Shown: positions 1-12,968, counted from the stretch's first letter. The stretch is 64,000 nt of DNA from Lycorma delicatula (GCF_047948215.1 NC_134460.1:126960324-127024323), one strand, 5' to 3'. Notes: generated from the sequence alone by a model not told the origin. Program-made: numbers and translations.

Positions 1-87
1 GAAAACTAATATTGCCAAATTTTTTATAATATAAAGTCAAATTTGTACATTATAAAAAAATGGATATATATATTAAGCAGTTAGATA

Positions 88-540
88 TACTTGGTGTTTC
101 AAAATGGACTTGACAATTTTCGAAGCATATAAAGATTTATTGAAATAACTTAACAGATTCGGCTGAGGTCTCATTTCATAACAAACATAAAATTTTGACT
201 CACATAGTTAATTAGTACCGAATTCGGCCATCACCAGTGTTGCTAAAAATGGATACGTTTACTGGAGCGGAACTTACTAGCTGTGTGTGAGTTGTGGTTT
301 CACGATTTGCAGTCAGCAACTGCAGTTCAACGTAATTTTCGTCGAGAATACGGTAGGGAGCCTCCTAGTAAGCATACAATTTCCTCTTGGCACCAAACCC
401 TCGTTGAGACAGGTTGTTAAACTTACAAAATCACCAGGTTGCCCATTCGTTCCTGAAGCTGCTGTAGAACAACTCAGAGAAAGCTTTGCACATTGTCGGA
501 AGAAATCAACTCCGACGTGCATCACATGAAATTACAATAA
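88..540 (+). mobile_element. Tc1/mariner-type transposon, 5' end remnant
   Basis: From about 289 to 412 one frame reads like the N-terminal helix-turn-helix of insect Tc1/mariner transposases: it contains AVQRNFRREYG, then a PPS and an ETGC stretch. After a frameshift the next part reads SPGCPF and AVEQLRESFAHCRKKS, which corresponds to the usual 'SPGRP...VRESF.RSPRKS' segment. A start codon at 249 fits the family. The left terminal repeat seems to begin at about 90 (cttggtgtttcaaaatgg) next to a TA. The catalytic DDE part is missing, so this is a dead 5' fragment. Its terminal repeat resembles that of the foldback element near 32.36 kb. The family call rests on remembered motif patterns, not on a search. 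Confidence 0.65.
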
Positions 541-2399
541 TCTTTTGAATTATATACATAAATTTACTTATATCACAAATATTTAATGATTTTCAAATTG
601 ACTTAATGTGTATATTTTTACGACTCTTATATTAACTCGCTGTTGGACTATGTATGTGAGATTCATGTTACCGAACCTTTCAGTCGGATTTTGAAGCATT
701 TCCGCTTATTCATTCGCCCTGAAATTTTGCATACATGTTTGCAGGAGCAAACCTGAATGCAGAATTATCATCAGGAGATAAAAAAACATTTTAGCAACAT
801 TTTCAAGTCGCTAAGATGCCCCAAGTTGCTAAGTGGAAAAAATGCCTCTTGATCTTATGCAACCTCGTTTACATGCTTATTTTCTTAGTGAAAGATAACG
901 TAGCCTGTTTCGGTAACTTTAAATCTAAAATTCGCACACGTTTTAAATGTACCAAAAGGTACAATTATATATTTGGGTATTGTATTTGAGTATTATTATA
1001 ATTATTTTATAATGGTGCAAGGATTTTTACTTTGACATGAACACCCACTCATGGGTGCTCATTCATAAAAAAAAAATTGGCAAAAACATCAAATTTTTAA
1101 TTTGAAGCTATGACTTTCTCACATAATCATACCATAATCATAATCACCATCAAAGCTTGTTGTCAAATCCATTCTGAGATACCTATAATTATGTTTTACC
1201 TTTTAGTGCGTTTAATTTAAGAGTGAGGTTTTAACATTTTTTTTTTATTTTCGTAGGTTATGAAAATATTCTATTTTCATTAATATTAATAGCGTTTTCC
1301 TAATTCATCTCCTCCAATCATTATTGAACTATTATTAATTTTAGTTTAACTTTTATTAATATGATGAACTTTTTATTTATTTAATGAAGCCGGTTTACGG
1401 GGTAAATAACTAGCAACCAATATTAACAATGCTATTCTAGCAGGCGTATTGAACAGGAATCCTCCCGTTTTCATCCTGTACTCTCGAATTACTGACTGCA
1501 CTTTAGCAATCAAAAATTGTCTAACATATGTTAGATCTTTGAGTTTAATTGGCACATTTGAAAAATCCAATATATTAACAGCAATAAACTTTGTTGAGAT
1601 TCCTTTTAGACTTTTTACTCATTTTAACGAACTTTCTTCATTTACATCACTACTACAAACTAATATTTCAAATATAATTTGGAAATATTACCAAAAAATT
1701 TATTTATTTACATTATTCACATAACCTGTATACGTTATGTATTGTTTGAAATTTTATAAAAAAACTCGTTATCAAATTTTTGACCTTTAAAAACCCACAT
1801 AGGCCCAACTTATATTGGAATTGATTTGAATAGAAAAAATAATCGATTTAAATCGATCGTACACCACTGAATAGTATAGAACAGCTATAAAACATTTGAT
1901 AAAATAGTTTCAGAGGAATTTGCGAACAAACTTTTGCACAAAGTTGACTCAAGAATTAGTCAGTTTTATTTCTTTTCTTAAAAACTTGACGTTCTAAGAA
2001 CTCGAAATACATCGATAGGAATTACCTTCGAGCAATGATTTTATAACTGCTGCTGATAGTACACTTTTAATCTGAAAAGATAATTTTGTTTTTAAGTAAT
2101 CTAATGAAAATAGTTCGTAGGTGGTAATAAGGTGCGTTTAAATGTAGTATTTCACTTTTCAATAAATATATTGAAATGTGTTAAAATCATATTTTTTGAA
2201 AAATTTTACGTATCTGAGAAAATCAGCAGTTAGATAAAAACAGTGTCGTGAGTATCGTTCAACGTTTATGTATCCCTAAATGTTGGTTTTATTTATACTA
2301 TAAAACTCTTTATGAAGATTACGTTTTGAATTGAAAACTTATTTATCTAGGGCATTATAAGAGGACAAGGAATTGTTAAAATATTGATAGAAGGATCAA
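541..2399. other. No gene seen
   Basis: AT-rich sequence with only short chance reading frames. I see no splice-flanked coding segment and no recognisable repeat, apart from a small palindrome near 1045 (cacccactcatgggtg). Confidence 0.6.
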
Positions 2400-3330
2400 T
2401 AAAGAGTGCAAAAAATGAGGCCGAAAAAGAATAAAACTTTTTTCTTCAGTCATTTGACTGATTTGATGCAACTCTCCAAGATTCCTTATCTAGTGCCAGT
2501 CGTTTCATGTCGGTATACCTACTACACTCTATACCCCTAACAATTTATTTTACATAATCAAACGTTGCCTGTATGCACAATTTTTCCCTTCTACTTGTCC
2601 CTGCAATACCAAAGCGACTATTCCTTAAGTAGTGGTCTATAAGTCTGTGTCTTCTTTTGATTATCTTTTACCAAATGTTTCTTTCTTCATGGATTTGCCG
2701 CAACACTTCTTTATTTGTCACTTTATTCACCCATCTGTTTTTAACATTCTCCTGTAGCACCACATTTCAAAAGTTTCTAATCTTTTCTTCTCAGGTACTC
2801 CGATCGTCCAAGTTTCACTCCAATATAAAGCTACGATCCAAACATATACTTAAAAAATTTTTTTCCTGACGTTTAAAATAATTTTGAGATGTAAGAAAAT
2901 TATATCTCTGACTGAAAGCTCGTTTCGCCTGTTCTATTCGTCATTTTAGATCGATCCTGCTTCGTCCATCTTTAGTAATTCTATTTCCCAAATAACAAAA
3001 TTCTTCTACCTCCATAATCTTTTCTTTTCCTATTTTTATATTCAGTGGTCCATCTATATTATTTCTACTACATTTCATACTTTGGTTTTTTTGTTTTATT
3101 TTCATGTGGTAGTTTTTGTGTAGGACTTCATCCATGCCATTCATTGTTTCTTCTAAATCTTTTTTACTCTCGGCTAGAATTCCTATATCATCAGCAAATC
3201 GTAGAAACTTTATCTTTTCACCTTGCACTGTTACTCCGGATTTAAATTGTTCTTTAATATTATAAACTGATAGTTTTATGTAAACATTAAAAGGTAACGG
3301 GGATAGGGAACATCTTTGGACTTCCCTTTT
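2400..3330 (-). mobile_element. Non-LTR retrotransposon (LINE), C-terminal RT remnant
   Basis: Read on the minus strand, this is the last third of a LINE reverse transcriptase. From high to low coordinates come CSLSPLPFN (about 3310-3280), the catalytic box LRFADDIGIL (FADD near 3198-3187), EEFCYLGNRITKDGRS (near 2990-2945), and a thumb/connection region with frameshifts around 2900-2600 (fragments resembling 'SETW' and 'HRYIGHLLR'). The usual LINE C-terminal stretch KRLALDKESWRVASNQSND ends near 2450. The longest open piece is 95 codons (2941-3228). The 5' part, including the endonuclease and the RT fingers, is absent. This is a 5'-truncated, frameshifted dead copy, and its exact clade is not decided. 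Confidence 0.8.
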
Positions 3331-5456
3331 TTTTATTACGGCCTCTTTCTTATGCTCTTCGATTATTTGGGTAAAGATTATAGACGATGAAAATACGGAA
3401 AGCGGAAGCTATCATGAACTCAAAAGTTTCCTGCGAATAAAGGAGATGAAAACGGATATGGTGCAATGCGAGGGACCTGCCTACTGGCAGATAACCATGA
3501 TCATGATTCCTTGTGTTTGAATGATAGTATATTGGCATGATTTTTTTGATTTTTTGTTCCTAGTTCCTCAGATTTTATTTTTTACATTTTTTTCTCGTAT
3601 TAAAAAAAGTTTAAAAAATATAAATTCCTAAATGATTATTAACTTCGTAGATTATTTCTCTTCGTATAGTGGTAATTTTAATATTTAAATTACTTGGGAT
3701 TAAATTTCTAATCTTCCTAGGCTGATTATTTTAAATTAACAATAATTACTCCACCGCTTAATCCTACTGTATAATTTTGGATGTACTTAAATCTAATTAA
3801 AATTAAAACAATTTCATTTTGTTGAATATTTGTAAGTATTACGCTGCAGTATTAGTTAATCGGTAGCATTAAGGATTTGAAACTTAGCGCTCATAATATA
3901 ACGTTCAGCGGTTACATTCCGTTCCAGCTAATCTTACGTAACTACTTAGCTTTTCTTGTACGTTGTTATAATACATATTCAAAGATCTAATCATTCAAAG
4001 GTTTTTGGTTCTGTAATATCTTACACGTGTTTTATCCTATTTGCATCTTGTTTGTCACGTTTATCGTATTTATAATAGAGATTTTATTTATTTATAATTA
4101 CGTAATCTACTGGGATAATTTGCGTAACTATTTTTTAGGATTAGAAAACGAAGACAAATTTAAAAAATTTTATGTTAATAACTTTAGAACAAATTAGTAA
4201 CCTTTACAAGTTAAAATTGTATTTTCCAATAAAATCTGCAATCTTTAACATCAATATTATTCAATAATCATAAAATTATATACACAATATTATTAGTTTG
4301 TATTTTCGTTTACAGATCGTTTATCAAATCACTTAAATATGTAGATGTATTCAAATTAAATGACTCTAGCTGTCAACAGTTAGTACTTTACTCTTGTTCA
4401 CTTGAATACTTTCTCTTTGCTACATATTATCCTCTCTTTCAATCGCTGACTAATCATCATAACGGTTTCTTGATTTTAGCTTAAGGAGTTATTTCATATG
4501 TATTTTCACACAGCTTTTTAAAACGTTTGAAACACTTTAAAATTTATATATTCATCAGATAACTTTAATATTGTTGTCCTCCCCTCAGGAATAAATAACA
4601 TAACTCTGTCTTACAGCTACATAAGTATTTAGTGAAGCGACCCGACATAAAATTCTTCCTATCCTTGAATACTTTTTTAGTACCAAGATATAGGTCTCCA
4701 TTTCCAGATACACTTTGCCAATCTTGAACCAATTAGATACTTATGTAATATTTTTCCTAGGTTCGTACTATAAGACTATTTTATAAAACGTCCTAAATGT
4801 TACATACAACGATAATATTTTCCATTCGCAAATACTATCAGTATAAAAGAATATATACTCGTATCTCTGCTTTTCATATTCTGTTCTTCAAATTGATTTT
4901 TTTTTGTTTCGAAGTAATCAACCGTCTTTGCTAATTGTCTTTAAAAATTCAACAGGTTAAATTTTCATAGAAAATTGATTCTCATTAACATTCGTAAAAA
5001 CAGTTGGATGTATAAATTACTCGTACGAGATCAAATTTGTATATTTAGGTTTGTATGCTTGTAATTACTATGGTGTGATCGTATTAATAATTCATACCAC
5101 ATTATTTTTATCAGAATCAGACGTTCATACGAATAACACTGTTTATCCGTAAACAAATTTGTATAGTATCAAAATTATATTCATACATTTATCTATAATC
5201 TATTTGAAAAAAAATGGCGGGTGAATGTAACATTTTGGTACTCGTAACACATTAACATTCTCCTCAAACGTTTTTACCACGATTTACAAAATATATTTTC
5301 TTTTAAAATAGGGATTGTTTTTATATAGTGTATAATATAATAAGTAAATAATTAAAGAAATATTTTACTCTTAACAATATAATTTATCTTTATTATTCCG
5401 ATTGATACAATGTTAAACTTCATATTTTAAAATTATTTAAATAATTATATATACAG
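3331..5456. other. No gene seen; one short open + frame
   Basis: AT-rich. From 3359 to 3520 the plus strand is open for about 53 codons without an ATG and is less AT-rich than its surroundings. I do not recognise the peptide. The rest shows nothing beyond AT-rich low complexity. Confidence 0.5.
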
Positions 5457-5785
5457 AGTGCTCCAAGAAGAAACGGAGAAACTTTCAGGAGACCTTCTAC
5501 TGGTAAAAATAATGAAAAAAGTTCATATAAACATAGGTCTGGAAAGGCTTTGTTTTCGAGTTACGGCTAGGTAAAGATTTTACGCCCGGATTTCAGATCT
5601 TCCAATAAAAAGAAGTTGTACTGTAATGTTTGGGACCTAAATTAAGTAGTAATGTTGGTGACTTGAGCTGAAAAATAGGATAAATTAGGTCCCAGAACTA
5701 TAACTCAGTAATCTTTAAGATATCCTTTGTAGAACACAAAATTCGGTATCGATAAACAAGTTGTTTTTTTAGGTTTGTAGTACAA

Positions 5786-5960
5786 CCCATCGGGTTGGTC
5801 TAATGGCGAGCCCGTCATCGCAGATCAGCTGATTTCGAAGTCTAGAGTTCTAAGGTTCAATTCCTAGTAGAGGTAGTTACTTTTATACGAATTTGCATAC
5901 TAGATCGTGGATACCGGTGTTCTTTGGTAGTTCGGTTCAGATAACCAGACACCTCAGGAA
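5786..5960 (+). repeat. SINE family 1, outer copy A, 5' part
   Basis: tRNA-like head with an A-box-like ggttggtctaatggcgag and a B-box-like ggttcaattcc, followed by the family body (ctagatcgtggataccgg, then ccagacacctcaggaa). It is interrupted at 5960 by a second SINE, and its 3' half resumes at about 6253. The outer copy is flanked by tttgtagtacaa (5774-5785) and tttgtagttcaa (6376-6387), a target-site duplication with one mismatch. Confidence 0.8.
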
Positions 5961-6252
5961 CAACCCACAGAGTTGGTCTAGTGGTGAACGTGTCTTCCGA
6001 AATCAGCTGATTTGGAAGTCGAGAGTTCCATCGTTCAAGTCCTAGTAAAGGCAGTTACTTTTATACGAATTTGAACACTAGATCGTGGATACTGGTGTTC
6101 TTTGGTGTTTGGGTTCAATTAACCAGATATCTCAGGAATGGTCGAACTGAGACTGTACAAGACTACACTTCATTTATACTCACACATATCATCCTCTTAA
6201 CTAATACCTGAACGGTAATTCCCGGAGGTTAAATAGGAAAAGAAAGAAAATA
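5961..6252 (+). repeat. SINE family 1, inner copy B (inserted in copy A)
   Basis: A full-length copy: tRNA-like head (gttggtctagtggtgaacg, gttcaagtcctag), a body containing ctagatcgtggatactgg, and the 3' tail atcatcctcttaactaatac ... cccggaggttaaataggaaa. It is flanked by cacctcaggaa (5950-5960) and catctcaggaa (6253-6263). That duplication lies inside copy A, which shows copy B inserted later. Confidence 0.85.
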
Positions 6253-6375
6253 CATCTCAGGAATGGTCGACTTGAGACTATACAAGACTACACTCATCTA
6301 CATTCATACATATCATCCTCTGAAGTAATAATATCTTACGGTGGTTCCGGAGGCTAAAACAGAAAAAGTGATTAG
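6253..6375 (+). repeat. SINE family 1, outer copy A, 3' part
   Basis: Continues copy A after the nested insertion: catctcaggaatggtcgac, a gactatacaagactacac stretch, then the tail catcctctgaagtaata ... ggttccggaggctaaaacag. It ends at the target-site duplication beginning at 6376. Confidence 0.8.
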
Positions 6376-6727
6376 TTTGTAGTTCAATAACTTTGTTAAA
6401 AGATTAATAAGTGCGAAAAAAACTTGTTTTTCGACACCAAATTTTGTGTTTTAGTAAGATATCTTAAAAACTACTGGACTTTACAGTTCTGGGACCGTTT
6501 TATCCTATTTCCCGACTCAAATTACATATGAAACTACCAACTTTATTACTTAATTTTGGTCCCAAAAATTAAAATAGAATTTTTTGTTAGAAGAGCTGAA
6601 ATCCGGGCGAAATCTAGCCATAACTCGAAAACAAAGCGGTTCCAGACCTATGTTTATATGAACTTTTTTCATAATTTTCTCCAGTAGAACACATTCTGAA
6701 AGTTTCTTCATGAGACACCTGAATATA

Positions 6728-8888
6728 TGTGATAACTATTCATTAAAAACATTTAATAATTTTCAACACCTTTGTATTCACAGAGTTTATTAAAACTCGC
6801 TTCAAATTTTATCCTGCAATCCTTCTTTTGCAAATTCTTTATCTATTTTTATCGAGTATTTTCTTTCCAGAATTCAAACGAAGCTCCTTGTTACATCACT
6901 GCCAGATTTTCCACATTGATTGCTTCTGCATAAATTTTTTTTATCGTATTTCACGAAATAACTTTTAACGCTACCGAAAATACTTTTTCAAGAGTAGCGT
7001 TAGGTTTATTTTATAAAATGTCCATTAAATAGATACATTCAAAATAGACAATTTATTTAGATGAACATCTGGACATTTTATATGCATTTTTGTTAAAAGT
7101 GTAACGCAAAAAATGATAAAGGACACATCGATTGGTATAAATCTGATTGATGTAATTATGTAATCAGCGTATAAAAAAAAGAAAAAGAAATGCAGTAATG
7201 TCATAATGAAGTAGTATGAATATATAAGTAAATTTATAAAACTTTGTAACGAATTGTGTTTCAGATTTTCCATTTGTTATTACTATATTCGAATAGCCTG
7301 AACGTAAACAACGATGATATCTACTTATAAAAATGTAACCGGGTTTAACTGCAGGCATTTAATTACGTTTATATTAAAATACATTTCTTCATCACAGAAA
7401 TCATATTTTTTGAAGTAAATAAATTTAAAAATATATTATTTGAAGCGGTCTTTTTGTTAAACTACTCTGGACGAAATTTAAGAGAAATCTATTTTTATGG
7501 AACAACTGAATTTTTAAAACAATGTGTGAATAAAGCAATGTGTAATCATAATACGTGATATTTTTAATTAATAAACAGTTGCCTAACAAGAGATAATAAC
7601 CAGGATGGGTACGCGAGGTGGGAGATGTGACCTTCATTCGCAGATTGATTTCAAATCTTAAACAATTTTTTAATATGAATTTTTACTTCATTAAAAATAA
7701 AATTAAACGTAGTTTCTGTTATTCGATATATTATTATTTGTCATCTTTCTCTTATTATTTAATATGAAATAATATTACAGCAAATCAATTTTAAAATATC
7801 GAAGAATAAATATTTACTTTTATTAAGAATTTTGTAACTGTAAGAATTGTAGTATTTTCAACCGTTTTTGAACTTGAACTGATGAAAATTTAATTGTCAA
7901 ATGTAAATTGTTTATTATACGAATCATTTTATGCTAATTTATGACTACTTTTTTATACATGAATTCTTACTCGAATAAATACAAAAATATCTTAATTAAC
8001 TTACGCAAAAATTTTATCTTGTTATTCTTGCTTAAATTTTAATGTTATTTCCTCTCCGTTTATCTTAAAAATAAAAGATATCTATTTTATTATTTATTGC
8101 CATAATTTTTTTTAGGAAAATATTACATAATATTTTACATAAACAGAGAATATAATTTTATACTTGGAAATGTATATATTATATATATGTATTTGTACGC
8201 TAATGCAAACATGAGTTATTTATGTATAACCTGTCATTTTTAATATTACATAATTTTTATACACAAAAATATAAATAAAAAAGGTACATCCTTCAGGATC
8301 ATATTTTAATAGGTGGTCTATAAAATATACGAGATACATGCCAGGTTTCTTATGTCGTTCTTACAAAAAAAAGGAAGAAATACGATATTTTGTACGTGAA
8401 AGAAAAAGGAGAGAGGAATAAAAAAGAAGAAATCTCATATTCACAAGACAGGTGTTTTTTCTCTCTGAGTCGTCTTTGTCTGGTTTCTTTTGCCTCCCAT
8501 TATTTATTTATTATTTATTATAAAAGACAGCATCGTAACTCATATAAAATATAATAGTCGCTAAATACATGCTGTGTGAATTCAGTTTATATATTTCCTT
8601 AAATTTATGTAGGTCTTTTTCTGTAGATTTTCATTGTAAGGCTATATATATATATATATTTTTTTTCCTTTAAAAATTTTGATCTTAAATAAATAAATTC
8701 ATTTAAAGAGTATAGTACAAACTGTCATCTACTACATTAAGTTGATTCTTTTACAGGTTTTATGTTTTATTATTACATACATCTTTTAATTTTTACTTAC
8801 TGTGTTGTTCGTATTTCTCGACGTCTTAAGGTTAAATCCAATAGTAAAATTTCTATTCCAGAATTTTATAGGCTTATAAAAAATATGT
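6728..8888. other. No gene seen
   Basis: AT-rich, with short TA runs (for example near 8170-8190 and 8643-8660). The few reading frames here are short and of low complexity. Nothing recognised. Confidence 0.55.
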
Positions 8889-8912
8889 ACACACACACAC
8901 ACACACACACAC

Positions 8913-8959
<47 letters not shown>

Positions 8960-8987
8960 CATATACATACATACATACACACACCTT
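8889..8987. repeat. Compound microsatellite (AC)n (TA)n (CATA)n
   Basis: An AC run from about 8889 to 8912, then a TA run to about 8955, then imperfect cata repeats. The reading frames over it are repeat artefacts. Confidence 0.95.
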
Positions 8988-9261
8988 TTTCATTAGATTT
9001 AATCCTAAACTACTTGTTTTTAAATTTATCAAGAAAATGTAGTAACCGTTTTTCAAAAAGTCATCAAATATTCAATATTCTGATCTTGTCTTTTTGAAAG
9101 GCGACAGAGTTTTTTTGTATAATTAAACAGATAACAATACATAACTCTTCTTGTTTCGATTATTAAAAGCATTTATTATAATAAATTCGTTTAAAGATAA
9201 TGAATCTTTTTTAAGAGAGGGAAAGAGAAGAAATATAAAACTAAAGAAATATAGTATCCTC

Positions 9262-9289
9262 CACCCCCCCCCTCTCTCTCTCTCACTCA

Positions 9290-9343
<54 letters not shown>

Positions 9344-9360
9344 TTGTGTGTGCGCGCGTG
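9262..9360. repeat. Compound microsatellite C-run, (TC)n, (TG)n
   Basis: A short C-run, then TC repeats to about 9312, then TG repeats to about 9338 and a degenerate tgtgcgcg stretch. Confidence 0.95.
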
Positions 9361-9630
9361 CTCGCACGTTTGGCAAACTTTTAAAAAAAGCACCTAATTA
9401 TAAAAAACTTATATGTAAAATCATAATAGTAATAATATTATAAATTAAGAGAAAAGGCAGAACATAGGTTTCCATTTAAACAAAAAAAAAAAACAAAAAA
9501 AAAATGGATGAATAGGAACAAAATAACATACAGTTAATGAAGAATAACACTGCAAATTGACCAGCTTTTTGTGGTGTAATAAAAATTATTTGAACTAAGT
9601 TACAAAAAAAAAATATTAAAGTAACATTTT

Positions 9631-9795
9631 TTTGCTTGATGAAGTAATTAACGACAGAAGCAAGACAAGCTTGTGTGTGGGAATATACTATAAATCGAAT
9701 TTTTGTAGCGTGTGAAAAATACAATCCCTGACCGGGATTTTAATCCGGGACCCCGGATGAAAGGAAAGGCCGAAGCGCAACGATTCAGTCTCGAA
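9631..9795 (-). repeat. SINE family 2 (tRNA-Glu-like head), minus-strand copy
   Basis: Reverse-complement B-box region (ccctgaccgggattttaatc, 9726-9745) followed by ccggatgaaaggaaagg, matching the family-2 head. The body has tttttgtagcgtgtgaaaaa and the tail acaagcttgtgtgtggga plus gcttgatgaagtaat, a tail variant shared with the copies at 57.3 and 60.7 kb. The head end is decayed. Confidence 0.65.
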
Positions 9796-12277
9796 AATCG
9801 GTATTGTTAATAAAATATATTCCTTTTTACACTAAAAAATATAATTTTGTACATTTTAAGTATTTCAAACTATCATCAGTTTGAGTTTTTTTCTAAAAAC
9901 AACTTAAAACATCTAATAATTAGTAATAAAATAATATAATATATATTAGATGTATATACTTTTTTCTTTTATTAATAAACTGTAATTAAAGAAATAAATA
10001 AATTGATAAAAGCAAAAAAAAAAAATTCAAGTTTTATTAATGGAGGGGTTAAATTTTAAGCTTGATGTAGAATTCAAGAAAGTTTTTCAAAATAGTTGTC
10101 AAAAACAAAAAAACACTCACAGGGCATTGATTTTTTTGTATTTTCTTTTTTTTATGCTAGTTTTCTTTTAGACAGTTTTGCTTACATACCAAATAATCTT
10201 TTTTTTTTTTCGTTAATTTTATTGTAAAGAGAAGTGCAGTTTCTTAAATTGTAATTGAGTCACCTGGCATAAAATCGTTAGCCTTATCTTATTTAGACCT
10301 TTAAATATTTTTCAGATACTTTTTGGTGAAATATTACAGTAAATTTTGTTTTTTCATTCTAAATAAAATTTACTTGCGTTTGAATTTTATTCAAAACTTT
10401 ATCACATTTGTCGTCGTAACGTAGTTCATTAAGTAAACTATTAATGACATTTAAAAATACAGTGTATTTTTCATACGATAATGTTGCTGCATGCGGTAAC
10501 CCTACATTTGTTTCCTGGCTGACTGCACAAGATTAACCGTGCGTGTAAACTGATTTCCGATTAGCATGTTCAGTTTTTAAATTTTATTTATATATATTCG
10601 TCATAGCAATTCTACTTCATTCAACTTTCACGTTTTATAGTATCCAAGAAATTAATTTGTTACTATTGAACATAGTTACACAATTTTTTTAATGCAAGGA
10701 AATTTATGAATTGTGATAAATTCGTTTCATTTAATGTTGAATAAGAACGAGCGATAAAATATAGCGTAGTAAAGGGTGAAAGATTCACACCACTACTGGG
10801 ACGACAAAAAGTATTTTGTTTTGTGATACACCCTATAGTATAGCTGAGTAAACAAGCAGCTAAGCAAAACTCAGAAAGACAGAAACATAAAGGATGGTTC
10901 ATTCTAATGTAGCTAAGTTAAACAATAAACTGCTTAGTATTCACTCACGATTTGTGAATGTATAATATATTCGAGTCTATAGCTAGGCTCTGTGCATGTT
11001 GGTGGCTGTGTAGACTTACACGGGGCTACGTAAAGAGTTATCGAGAGAAAACGAATGGGACGGGGGAGGAAGTTTAAAAGATATTGTGTGCGAGGTTAGA
11101 GTTAAAGTTTACTTTTATAAGGGGAGAAAGAGATAAAATGAGAGAGACGTGGACCTAGCACCGAGAACAGGTTTCACTCAGCAGGTCCCGCCCTCCGCAC
11201 TTAATCTCTAACCCTCTTCTAACAAGGTTGGTGCTTATGTGTGAGTCGTGCACCGCACAGCATCGACACTATTTCATGCCTGTTATCTCCCTCTTTCTCT
11301 TACCGTCAACTTTTATCTCTCTCTTTCTCCCTTATACAAATGGAATTAATTATTAAACCACCAAAACGAGTACAGTATATACGAAATCGCTTCCAGGCAA
11401 ACATTCAAAACAATTTATAGATCCATTTATATGATACGATATTATACCTACTTCCCTAGCTTTTGTATAACTACGTAGGCGAATAAAAGATATAAAACGT
11501 AACTAAATTCAAGTAGAAAATCACTGTAAGGTAATTTAAATCGCCTTTAATTAAATAATCTAAAACAAATATTACCTCGTCCTTCCATCGCCGCTTCTCT
11601 AATATTTATTCCTTCCTTCCTTTTATAGAAAATTTACATATAGACATTTCTTATTCTCTTTTTATATAAATAATGTTAATTAAATATTGAAATTTTTTGG
11701 GTTCATTATTTAAATTAACAAAAATACTGAGATGTTCAACCTATTTCTTTTTAGTCTACTATGCATTTTTTAATGTTTTATAAAATATATATAAATTATT
11801 TAAATAAATACATGTATATATTAATATTATCTAAATACCAATACTACTTACGCTATAATTCGCTCGTCATTCTTATATTAAAAAGCGAAATTTAAAAATC
11901 TACCTAAGCCAAATAGAAAAGTTAATACTTTATACGATTATATAATCGTGTTTGATAATTTTAAAGCTGAAATTTTTGATACAATAAACAAAAAGAAATA
12001 AATATTTAAAAAAACGAACTCGGTAAAAAGTAAAAAAATAAGCCAGTACTTTTTTATTATTTCTTGAGAGATTTTCTTTTTTCAAACGGATTTAATTTTA
12101 ACAAATAGATTTATTTTTAACCATGGCATTGGAATATTATTAGAAGAAATTTAATCTGAAAAAAAATAAAGTAAAACAAAAATAATGAAATGACGGAAAT
12201 TTGAGGGCATTCTTAATAATTAAGATTGAGAATCATTAATAGGAAAATTTTGTTAATTAGGAAGCTAAAATTCTTAA
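9796..12277. other. No gene seen; one GC-elevated island at 10970-11340
   Basis: Mostly AT-rich. The interval 10970-11340 is clearly richer in G+C, with a purine-rich half (ggggagaaagagataaaatg near 11119) followed by a pyrimidine-rich half (tctctctttctcccttata near 11318), giving imperfect inverted symmetry. No frame is open across it. It could be an exon-less regulatory or transcription-start region, or an old repeat. Confidence 0.4.
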
Positions 12278-12490
12278 ACTCATCGCAAAATCAGCTGATT
12301 TTCGAATTTGAGCATTCTAAGGTTCGAATCTTGTAAAGGGAGTTGTTTTTATATGGATTTAACGCTAAACTGTAATACCGGTGTTCTTTGATGGTTTGGC
12401 TTCAAATAACCACAAGTCTCAGGAGTGATCGACCTGAGTGTGTTCTAGACTTCATGATTCCGGTGCATATACACTTACACTGTAGTTACG
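12278..12490 (+). repeat. SINE family 1, degraded copy
   Basis: Contains aaatcagctgattttcga, aaggttcgaatcttgtaaag (B box), ataccggtgttctttgatgg and a diverged 'ctcaggagtgatcgacctga' section. The start of the head and the usual 3' tail are lost. Confidence 0.65.
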
Positions 12491-12654
12491 TCAGGTCTGG
12501 CAAGCCGGTAGCAGTAATTGCATTTGCCTATACAAACGTGTGTATGTGTGTGTGCTCACACACACACCTAGATCCAACAATAGCTGGAAAACTGGTTGTA
12601 GAAAATAAACAAGATAGTTAAATTTAAAAAGGATAAAAGCAGACTCGCATAACC

Positions 12655-12951
12655 TACCGTGTTAGACTAGTGGTGAACGCGTCTTCTTAAATCAGCTAAT
12701 TTGGAAGTCGAAATCAAGTCCTAGTAAAGTCAGTTATTTTTGCACGGATTTGAATACTAGGTCGTGGATACCGGTGTTCTTTAGAGGTTGGGTTTCAATT
12801 AACCACACATCTCAGAAATGGTCGAACTGAGACTGTCTACAAGACTACACTTCATTTACACTCATATATATCATCCTCCGTTCATCCGTATCATCCTCCG
12901 TTGAATTACGGTAATTACCGGAGGCTAAACAGGAAAAAGAAAGAAAAGAAG
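12655..12951 (+). repeat. SINE family 1, near full-length copy with target-site duplication
   Basis: Head with gactagtggtgaacgcg and atcaagtcctagtaaag, body ctaggtcgtggataccgg, tail tcctccgttgaattacgg and accggaggctaaacaggaaa. The flanks agcagactcgcataacc (12638-12654) and agcagactggcataacc (12952-12968) form a 17-bp duplication with one mismatch. Confidence 0.85.
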
Positions 12952-12968
12952 AGCAGACTGGCATAACC

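Larger units (their letters stand above)
5457..6727. mobile_element. Foldback (long inverted repeat) transposon with nested SINEs
   Basis: The left arm (about 5457-5773) and right arm (about 6405-6727) are inverted copies of each other. Landmarks on the left are gaaactttcaggagacc, gttcatataaacatagg, gttttcgagttacggcta and ggtcccagaact. The right arm carries the reverse complements in the opposite order, e.g. cctatgtttatatgaac at about 6646 and agttctgggacc at about 6484. A short spacer around 6376-6404 is split by SINE insertions. There is no coding sequence, so the copy is non-autonomous. Related arms occur at 38.6 kb and at 53.66-55.08 kb, where the latter pair encloses transposase remains. 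Confidence 0.8.

Noticed and set aside
8762..9384. Reading frames across the microsatellites
   Set aside because: The peptides are translations of AC/TA/TC/TG repeats with no other support.
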